Shown piece after piece: positions 57,559 to 64,000 of a DNA stretch of 64,000 nucleotides (its first letter is position 1; each line of letters opens with the position of its first letter). Source of the stretch: Dyadobacter sp. 676 (GTDB lineage: Bacteria; Bacteroidota; Bacteroidia; Cytophagales; Spirosomataceae); the NCBI RefSeq assembly GCF_040448675.1, contig NZ_CP159289.1:3889001-3953000 (forward strand), in the 5' to 3' direction. The notes below the pieces were generated by a model. That model made no database searches. It worked only from the letters and a program-made list of their open reading frames with translations, and had not been told where the DNA came from. The position numbers and the translations under genes are program-made.

Positions 57559-58727
57559 ATGTCGGGAAAGTACATCAGATCGCCTTTCTCGTTGCAATCA
57601 GCCGGTAAGTACAGCAGAAATACTGGTACCCGTACTTTCAGCTTGTGCCATTTGGGCGGGTGCGATACGGTATCGGGCTCGGTCATAAAATCGCTGTCGA
57701 GCAACTGAGTGCCGGCCATATAGTTGGCCAGATCGGTCGGTTTTTGCACGCGTACGCATCCGTGGCTGCGCCAGCGTTGGTCGCTTTTGAAAAGATATCG
57801 TGCGTTGGTATCATGCAGGTAAATAGCCAGCGGATTTTTGATTTCCACTTTTAACAAACCCAGTGAGTTGTCTTCGCCGGTTTCCTGCCGGAACCGGTAA
57901 GGGAACTTGTCCGCTGTGAGCTCATCCCATTCCAGCTCTTCCGGATTGACGGCCTGCCCGTCTTTATCGATCACCTGAATGCGGTTCCTGACCAGGTATT
58001 CCGGATCGGCGGCGGCTTTGGGGAAAATTTCCTTGATTGCAATGCTTTTTGGCACATTCCAGTAAGGGTGCGTCACGATGCTCGTTGCGTAGGTGTCGAT
58101 CGTAGGGGTGGGCGTATCGCGCTTGCCAACGACGGTGCGCATGGTAAGCACATTTTTGCCCGCCGAATCCATGGCGGTAAGGTAAGCGCCCCGGATATTG
58201 ACCATTACAAATCGCGGCGCTCCCTGGACCTGCCGGCGAATCCAGCGATAAGCATTCAATGTCTGCGCGACGTAGGCGGCGCTATCTTTCTTGTTGGCCT
58301 TGACCAGCCGGTCATAATGGATTTTCAGGTTATGGTAAACGGGGAAAACCGGTTCCAGCTGTTCCATTACCTTTTCCACGGGCTGTCCTTTCACCAACTC
58401 TTCGGCTGCATTGCGGATCAGGGCGGTGTCGGCTTTTATTTTTTTCTGTGTAAAACGGATGGCAGGCTTGTGGCCGAATGCGATCTCCTCCAAAAGCCCG
58501 AAAACAGGCGCATGGCCGTTGCCGGCTTCGAATTTCTTTGTGTCGATCCCCGATTTTGCAGCCAGGGAAAGAAGTTCGGGATAAGTGTCGCCTCCGCCGA
58601 TCGCCTCTGCCAGTTCCTGGTCGGTCATGTCTTTCGGGTTTTTCCGACAGGACTGCATGATGGCAAGGGTAAACAGGATCAGGAGGGGTAAACATCGGGC
58701 TTTGCCGAGACCGGACAGCATTTGCAT
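57531..58727 (-). CDS. L,D-transpeptidase, YcbB/LdtD-like lipoprotein
   Basis: I start at MQMLSGLGKARCLPLLILF, which leads to the lipobox IMQSC; an earlier Met (58763) is possible. The 398-residue product has a helical N-terminal domain, a scaffold region and a C-terminal YkuD domain: VRNRIQVIDKDG, IYLHDTNARYLFKSDQRW and the active-site motif RSHGCVRVQKPTDL. The layout is that of the large LdtD-type transpeptidases. It is convergent with the previous gene and shares its last 28 bases. It is anchored to a membrane by a lipid if the start is right. Confidence 0.87.
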   Translation of the reverse strand: MQMLSGLGKARCLPLLILFTLAIMQSCRKNPKDMTDQELAEAIGGGDTYPELLSLAAKSGIDTKKFEAGNGHAPVFGLLEEIAFGHKPAIRFTQKKIKADTALIRNAAEELVKGQPVEKVMEQLEPVFPVYHNLKIHYDRLVKANKKDSAAYVAQTLNAYRWIRRQVQGAPRFVMVNIRGAYLTAMDSAGKNVLTMRTVVGKRDTPTPTIDTYATSIVTHPYWNVPKSIAIKEIFPKAAADPEYLVRNRIQVIDKDGQAVNPEELEWDELTADKFPYRFRQETGEDNSLGLLKVEIKNPLAIYLHDTNARYLFKSDQRWRSHGCVRVQKPTDLANYMAGTQLLDSDFMTEPDTVSHPPKWHKLKVRVPVFLLYLPADCNEKGDLMYFPDIYRRERPNA

Positions 58728-58810
58728 TACGAACGGGGTTTGGTACTGTATGGTACAATGCAATTGTCATGCTAACTGAAAAGCAGCATTGCCGGCCCGT
58801 TTACATGCCA

Positions 58811-58851
58811 AAAATGGGGAATTAAAGTGGCATCGCTGTACTTTAATTCCC
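58811..58851 (-). terminator. intrinsic terminator after the FtsX-type permease gene
   Basis: GGGAATTAAAGT at 58817-58828 pairs perfectly with ACTTTAATTCCC at 58840-58851 around an 11-base loop. The minus strand then reads CATTTTTGG. It lies 9 bases after the permease stop. Confidence 0.8.
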
Positions 58852-58860
58852 TAAACCGGT

Positions 58861-61522
58861 TTACTCGTTTCGAAGGCTGCGGACCGGATCGGCTGTGGCG
58901 GCGCGGATGGCCTGGAAACCCACCGTGCCGATGGTCACGGCAAGCGTCGTGAAGCCCGTCGCCGCGAATACCCACCAATGGACCGTCGTCCGGTAGGGAT
59001 AATTTTCCAGCCATTTTTGCAGCGCATACCATGCCAGCGGCGACGCTACCACGATGGCGATGACCACCAGTTTGACAAAATCTTTTGAGATTAATCCAAC
59101 AATGCCGGCTACCGACGCGCCCAGCACCTTACGGATACCCACTTCCTTGGCTCGCTGTTCGGCCGCCTGCACTACCAGTCCGAAAATACCCAATGCTGAA
59201 AGGAACATCGTAAGCCCGCTGAAAAAGAGGAAGAGCTGGTGGAGTTTGGCTTCGGCTTCGTATTGCTGGGTGAGCTGTTCGGCTATGTTGTTGATACGGA
59301 GTAATTTCTCCGGGAAAAACTGTTTCCAGAGCTTTCGTATGCCTGCCGCGACCTGCATTTCAGTCCCCGGTTCGATGCGGATGAGCATACCGGCATATTC
59401 CGGCGCCTTTTGCGCGAGGATGAGCGTTGGTTTCATCGGTTCGTAAAGCGATTCGTTGTGGAAATCGCCGACAATTCCCACAGGTACCGTCTGTACATTT
59501 TCGGCCTGAACATCCAGCCGTTTGATACCGAGCATTTTCGCGGCTGAGGCCGTCATCAGCGAATTTTGGTTCAACTGCGCTTTTTCAAATTTTACGAAAT
59601 CCTTCTCCCGCAGGGAGTCGGCATTAAGCGCATCGGCGAAACGGTTGCTGAACATGCGACCTTTCGCCAGTTTCAGGCCCAGCGTAGCAGGCAAGTCCAC
59701 ATCGCCGGCAATGTACCAGACGCGCAGGCGGCGGCCTGCATGGGCCGGATCTTTGACCTCGCGCTGCATATAGCCTGCTCCCTCTGTGGGCATCCACAGG
59801 CTCAGACTACTGCGTACGACTCCCGGTATCCTTTGCAGTTCGTTCTTAAATGCTTCGCCTTTACCATTCCAGGAAATCTGCTCGATGCCGATCAGGTTGT
59901 TTTTATCGTAGCCGAGGTCTTTGTTTTTCATCAGGTCGAATTGCTGCCAGACTACGATGGTAGCGAGCAATACGATGATTGAAATGGAAAATTGTGCGAC
60001 GACGAGCGTTTTGCGGAGCCCCGTTTGCGCCCACGATGCTGTGAATATGCCGCGTAAGGTATTGGCCGGTTTGAAGCCCGAGATAATCCAGGCGGGGTAA
60101 AGGCCCGTGAGCAATGCGGTGAGGAGGAACATCAGCAATGCGCCCCCCCGCCATCAGGATATTGGAAGTAAATGTGAGTACCAACCGATGCCCGAGGAAG
60201 TTTTCGACCGGTCGCAATGTTGAGAAGTATGCAAATACCGCAATGCCGATGGAAATGCCGAATAATAGCAAGGTTTCGGTCAAAAGCTGCAACACGAGCT
60301 GCGTCCGCGATCCGCTGAGTACTTTCCGTACACCGGCTTCCTTAACCCGCGCAAATGCTTTGGCCGTGCTGAGATTGACAAAATTGACGCAGGCGATGAA
60401 CAGCAGCAATAGTGCAACGCCCGCGAAGATATAGATCGTCCGGATGCTGGCCTTCACGCTTTGTCCTTCGGCGAAATCGGAATGGAGGTAGATGTCTTTT
60501 AAAGGCTGGAATTCGAACTGCTCCCGGCCTTTGTTTTTTGTGAAATCTGCATACCAGGCATTCACTTTCTTGGTGAATTCGCCAACATCTGTGCCACGTT
60601 TCAGGAGTATGTAATTTCTCCCGAAGCTCATGATGCCGGTAGTTACAAGCGGTTCCGGCTTTGTGACTTCCAGCCTGATGGCATCGGCGCGCAGGTGACT
60701 ATTGTAAGGCAAATCGTCGATCAGGCCTGTGATTTCGTAAGGAGTCGGCTCGGGGCTGAAAATAGGAACGTCGTAAATGATCTTTCCGATCGGGTCCTGG
60801 CCGGGAAAGAGGCGAGCAGCGTACGATTGTGTTACGAGCAAACTCCAGTGCTTTTGCGTCGAATGTTTGAGACTTCCCGCAAGCAGTTTAATATCTAATA
60901 TTTTGCGGATGGAAGTGTCGGCGGTAAGCAAACTGGTGTTGATACCGTCGTTATCTTCCGGGTGGATTTTGAAGTATTTTTCACCGGAACTGATATTCGA
61001 CCAGGACTCAACCGCCGTATAATTTTTCTGCAACTCCGGAGCCAGCCCCATTACGGAAGAAGAATTGCGTTCGAAGAGGCCTTCCCCCATTTTATTCACC
61101 GTGACAATCCTGTAAATATCATCCTTCCTACTCCATTGCCTGTCATAAGAAAGGCTGTCGATCACCACGGTAGCTACCATCATACAAGCCCAGAGACCAA
61201 TGGAAAGCCCGGTCAAATGAATCAGCGAATAGCCGCTGTTTTTCAGCAAAACCCGTGAGCCGATTTTGAAATAATTGCGCAGCATATCGCAGCTGAATGC
61301 AGATGGCGAGCCGTAGGGTGATGGTTCCCGGCTCATAATGGGCGGGCGGAGCAACGCTACGACTTCACGGAGGAAGAAAAAATTGGCTTTGCGCGCACCT
61401 GTGCGGTGGTAACGCAGGGCATAGCGCTCGTGCAGGTCGCCGAGCAGCTCTTCGCGCAGATGCGGGGCGCAGATGCGCGTAGCCAGCTTGTCGAGCCAGC
61501 GGGGAGGGAGTGGTGGTTGCAT
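58861..61522 (-). CDS. FtsX/MacB-type ABC transporter permease, frameshifted as assembled
   Basis: The repaired protein has about 887 residues. A cytoplasmic prefix of about 60 residues (PPRWLDKLATRICAPHLREE, LLGDLHERY) is followed by two MacB-like periplasmic domains, each flanked by FtsX-type helices, such as FIACVNFVNLSTAKAF and AKEVGIRKVLGASVAGIVGL. The frame breaks at seven C at 60143-60149; with six, LMAGALLMFLLTALL reads continuously. Such proteins act with an ATPase on signals or on lipoprotein/antimicrobial export. No ATPase gene is adjacent. A PadR-type gene precedes it by 3 bases, a pairing common in Bacteroidota. Confidence 0.88.
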
Positions 61523-61525
61523 GGT

Positions 61526-61879
61526 TCAGCGGTTTGAAAAGTCGAGGCCCATTTTCGATAGTTCGGCAGGGGTAATGCGGTTCCAGAGGCTGTTCCGTAC
61601 CGAGCGGACGTCGTGCAGGATCTTGCCACCATAAGCGGTTACGGTAAACAGCCGCTTGCGCCGTCCGCCACGCTCCTGCGTGGCCTCGCCGAGGTACGAA
61701 CTCAGGTAGCCCTTCTGTTCCAGGCGTTGCAACGCAGCATGCACAGCGCCGGTACTGATGGCCTGTCCGGTTTCATTTTCAAGTTCTTCGGCAACGCTCA
61801 CCGAATAGGCCGCCGGCGCCAGTGCAGCTACTGCCAGCAACACGATTTCTTCGAATTCGCCCAGATCGCTTCGTCTCAT
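61526..61879 (-). CDS. PadR-family transcriptional regulator
   Basis: The start is set at MRRSDLGEFEEIVLLAVAAL (117 residues), the usual beginning of this family; longer frames add a tail that does not resemble PadR. The winged-helix DNA-binding region is VAEELENETGQAISTGAVHA followed by ALQRLEQKGYLSSYLGE and RRKRLFTVTAYGGKIL. It ends 3 bases before the permease gene and most likely represses that small operon until an inducer binds. Confidence 0.88.
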   Translation of the reverse strand: MRRSDLGEFEEIVLLAVAALAPAAYSVSVAEELENETGQAISTGAVHAALQRLEQKGYLSSYLGEATQERGGRRKRLFTVTAYGGKILHDVRSVRNSLWNRITPAELSKMGLDFSNR

Positions 61880-61975
61880 AGGATAGGTTGGAGTTATATG
61901 ATCTATTTCGGTATGTAAAATATCTTGCCAGCAAGGGAAAGTCGTCATTTTATTGAATTTATGTACTTTATAGCA

Positions 61976-62026
61976 AAAATCCCTGTTCAAAAGCGGACAG
62001 GCTCGTCCGCAGTTGTACAGGGATTT
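61976..62026 (-). terminator. nested-stem terminator-like structure after the glycerophosphodiesterase gene
   Basis: An outer stem (AAATCCCTGT and ACAGGGATTT) encloses an inner one (GCGGAC and GTCCGC). On the minus strand it is followed by T5. The 229-base gap 61880-62108 otherwise shows no gene. Confidence 0.55.
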
Positions 62027-62108
62027 CAAGGCTTCCAGGAAGTCAATCCGATAGAAATAACGCTTCTTTTTCTTTATCAGACAACACGTATTGTTATGCG
62101 GCCTTTGG

Positions 62109-63044
62109 CTATTCCTTACCAAAAAACTTTTGCTTCGCGCTGCTTTTCTGTACATACTCCTTCACCGCTTCGGCCGCTTCTATCGGGAGATCCGATTCCA
62201 GAATGGACGCGCCGTCTTTGGCAATGGCGAGGTATGCCGCCCGGCGCTCTTCGGGTGTTTTCAGCTTATCGTACGAAGAGGCGGCCGAAATCATGCACAT
62301 CGTACCTTTTTTGTGCAGCAATTCGTACAATTCCCTGTTCTCCGGCTTCACATGCGGGCCGATGTAGGCGATCATTTGATTGAAGGGTACGCCGGCTTTT
62401 TCATAGTCGTCGTATTCTTTTCGGTTCCGGACGAATGCCGAGAAAGTGTGGTTTTTGTTTTGGGACAAATAATATTGCATTTCGGCGGCGCTATGGACTG
62501 TGAGCATAACAAATGCGTCGGCCTTGTGCTTTTTAATCAATGCGGCGGTCATGGGCAGGGGCACATCCTTATGGTCGAGGTTGAGCACGGTTTTGCCGCG
62601 CGCCCATTCGATTACCTCGGATAATTTGGGGATGGGGAAGTCGGTCACATTGCCCTCGGCGTCTTTAAGGCGAAATTTCTTGAGTTCTTCATAGGTATAA
62701 TCCGACAGTTTGCCCTTGCCGGTAGTTGTGCGGTCGAGGGTGGCGTCGTGCATAAGTACGATGACACTGTCCTTCGTGAGCCGCGGGTCGATTTCAAAGA
62801 ATGCAGGCGTGTGTTTCAGCGTATTTTCGAAAGTGGCAATGGAATTCTCCGGAAAACCCTTTACCATCCCGCCACGGTGGCCGGCGATGAGCATTACATC
62901 ATTGCCCGTATATTGAAAATAAGCATGTAAATCCTTTGCGGATTGGATTTTAAGGACATTCAGCTTGCCTTGCGCGAAGCCGGTGTAGCCGCCGATCGCA
63001 AGCAGTGTGGTTAACAGGAGCGGATTCAGGAAGTTCTTTTTCAT
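62109..63044 (-). CDS. glycerophosphodiester phosphodiesterase family protein, exported
   Basis: The 311-residue protein has a signal peptide (LLLTTLLAIGGYTGFAQ). Catalytic residues are visible in IAGHRGG (His56), FPENSIATFENTL and FFEIDPRLTKDSVIVLMHD, the Glu-Asp and second-His segments of the GDPD fold. It hydrolyses glycerophosphodiesters or related lipids in the periplasm. It is the third gene of a minus-strand operon with the phosphatase (11 bases before) and an FGGY kinase. Confidence 0.9.
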   Translation of the reverse strand: MKKNFLNPLLLTTLLAIGGYTGFAQGKLNVLKIQSAKDLHAYFQYTGNDVMLIAGHRGGMVKGFPENSIATFENTLKHTPAFFEIDPRLTKDSVIVLMHDATLDRTTTGKGKLSDYTYEELKKFRLKDAEGNVTDFPIPKLSEVIEWARGKTVLNLDHKDVPLPMTAALIKKHKADAFVMLTVHSAAEMQYYLSQNKNHTFSAFVRNRKEYDDYEKAGVPFNQMIAYIGPHVKPENRELYELLHKKGTMCMISAASSYDKLKTPEERRAAYLAIAKDGASILESDLPIEAAEAVKEYVQKSSAKQKFFGKE

Positions 63045-63055
63045 AAGTGCAAAAA

Positions 63056-63658
63056 TCAGGACCGGCAGTTGAGTTTCAAAAGGCTGAATTCCCCCCGGGA
63101 ATCCAGACTGAATAATGTAACGGAAGAATTTTCCTGGACGATCTGCCGGTAGTTTTTCAGCGGCATACCGAGCTTCCAGGCCATGTAAAAGCGGTTTACG
63201 GTATTGTGCGCTACCACGAGCACCGTACCGTTCGGATGTTTTGTTATTAATTCATTAAAAAAATCGTCCACGCGCGTCACCACTTCTACGGCCGTCTCGC
63301 CGGTGCCGCCCGCGCGCACATAGTCGGGTTCCTGCGCCCAGGCGTTCCAGAGCGCGGGATTTTCGGCGATGAATTCGGCCCGCGTTTTACCTTCCCATTC
63401 CCCGAACGATGCTTCGATTAACCGCTGTTCGACAATAATGTCGGCACGGTTACCCGAGGCAATGGCGGCAGTACGGTGCGCACGTTGAAGGGGAGAAGTA
63501 TAAACCGCATCGAATTGAACGCCTTTAAGCAACGCGGCGGCCAAATGCGCCTGTTCGAGGCCTTTTTGAGTGAGTCCGATGTCCGTGGCGCCGCAGTAGC
63601 GGTTGCCGTCGGCGTTCCACGAAGTTTCGCCGTGGCGAAGCAGGTATACGTGAAGCAT
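63056..63658 (-). CDS. histidine phosphatase family protein
   Basis: The 200-residue protein opens with LLRHGETSWNADGNRYCG, the R-H-G phosphohistidine motif (His9), then TSPLQRAHRTA, EASFGEWEGK and a second conserved His in VVAHNTVNRF (about 153). It is of the cytosolic phosphoglycerate-mutase-like type with no signal peptide. The substrate is unknown, but placement in the operon between a sugar kinase and a phosphodiesterase suggests a sugar phosphate. The upstream kinase ends 2 bases before its start. Confidence 0.9.
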   Translation of the reverse strand: MLHVYLLRHGETSWNADGNRYCGATDIGLTQKGLEQAHLAAALLKGVQFDAVYTSPLQRAHRTAAIASGNRADIIVEQRLIEASFGEWEGKTRAEFIAENPALWNAWAQEPDYVRAGGTGETAVEVVTRVDDFFNELITKHPNGTVLVVAHNTVNRFYMAWKLGMPLKNYRQIVQENSSVTLFSLDSRGEFSLLKLNCRS

Positions 63659-63660
63659 AG

Positions 63661-64000
63661 TTAATGGATTACGGGCACAGGGCCGGGGATGAAACCTTTT
63701 TCTGTCAAAGTTTGGATAAAATTCCGGTATTGCAGCGCGTACGCTTCCGCTAGTGCGGGTTCAGGGCGGATCGTCTTTTCTATACGCGTCATTGCCCGTG
63801 CGGCTTCGGAGAGCGACCCGTAATGCGATCCGGCCGCTGCCACAATGGCCGCTCCTGCGGCGCCCGTAACATTACCGCATTTGTACACCGGGCGGTTGAG
63901 CACGTTGGCGCGGATCGTCAGCCAGACGTCGCTGTTGCTCCCGCCGCCTGCCGTGTAAACGGCCCTTACCGCCTCGCCGGAAAGGTTTTCGATCATTTCA
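63661..64000 (-). CDS. FGGY-type carbohydrate kinase, 3' part only
   Basis: Only the last 113 or so residues are visible, as the gene runs past the window edge. VYTAGGGSNSDVWLTIRANV matches the adenosine-binding GGG(A/S) motif of the second FGGY domain, and GNVTGAAGAAIVAA is the typical segment after it. The family phosphorylates sugars such as xylulose, gluconate or glycerol; the sugar cannot be told from this part. It is the upstream gene of the phosphatase-phosphodiesterase operon. Confidence 0.85.
   Translation of the reverse strand, partial: EMIENLSGEAVRAVYTAGGGSNSDVWLTIRANVLNRPVYKCGNVTGAAGAAIVAAAGSHYGSLSEAARAMTRIEKTIRPEPALAEAYALQYRNFIQTLTEKGFIPGPVPVIH

Overview
The window looks like a chromosomal segment of a Bacteroidota bacterium of the Cytophagales type; a Dyadobacter-like organism is my best guess from protein style, not proven. 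Supporting signs are a SusC/SusD pair, six large secreted proteins ending in type IX secretion (T9SS)-style sorting domains, weak Shine-Dalgarno sequences, and TAnnTTTG-type -7 promoter elements. I see no rRNA, tRNA, CRISPR array, prophage or insertion sequence with a transposase.

Layout. 1-8.5 kb: the end of a DUF4136 gene, then a tripartite RND efflux operon on the minus strand (TolC-like outer membrane factor, RND permease, lipoprotein adaptor), divergent from a two-component system (OmpR-type regulator plus histidine kinase) that shares a regulatory region holding a clear inverted repeat. 8.6-19.1 kb: a thioredoxin-fold protein without CXXC, a large FAD/Fe-S dehydrogenase, a small membrane protein, an outer membrane beta-barrel protein and a SusD/SusC pair. 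19.5-23.7 kb: a threonine-pathway operon, thrA-(MNT nucleotidyltransferase)-(HEPN protein)-thrB, with a toxin-antitoxin-like pair embedded between the two biosynthetic genes. 24-25.4 kb: an IscA/ErpA-type Fe-S assembly protein and a sugar-nucleotidyltransferase-like protein.

25.5-50.8 kb is the most striking part: six tandem paralogous genes, all on the minus strand, each coding for a protein of about 1340-1390 residues with an N-terminal hydrophobic anchor, a conserved uncharacterised N-terminal domain, exactly 14 FG-GAP/calcium-loop repeats (which would fit two seven-bladed beta-propellers), a conserved post-propeller domain and a T9SS-type sorting domain. The middle three genes share near-identical DNA blocks, and two of them duplicated upstream regions, so the array is evolving by duplication and recombination.

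50.9-64 kb: a GDSL hydrolase, a modA-modB-modC molybdate transporter interrupted by a repeat region, an aminotransferase plus prephenate dehydrogenase pair, two convergent overlapping L,D-transpeptidases, a PadR regulator with an FtsX/MacB-type permease, and a minus-strand operon of an FGGY kinase (partial), a histidine phosphatase and a glycerophosphodiesterase.

An important caveat: at least seven genes are broken by +1 frameshifts, nearly all of them one extra base in a G/C run of 5-7. The pattern points to homopolymer errors in the assembly rather than real pseudogenes, and I annotate those genes as single units with the shift noted.
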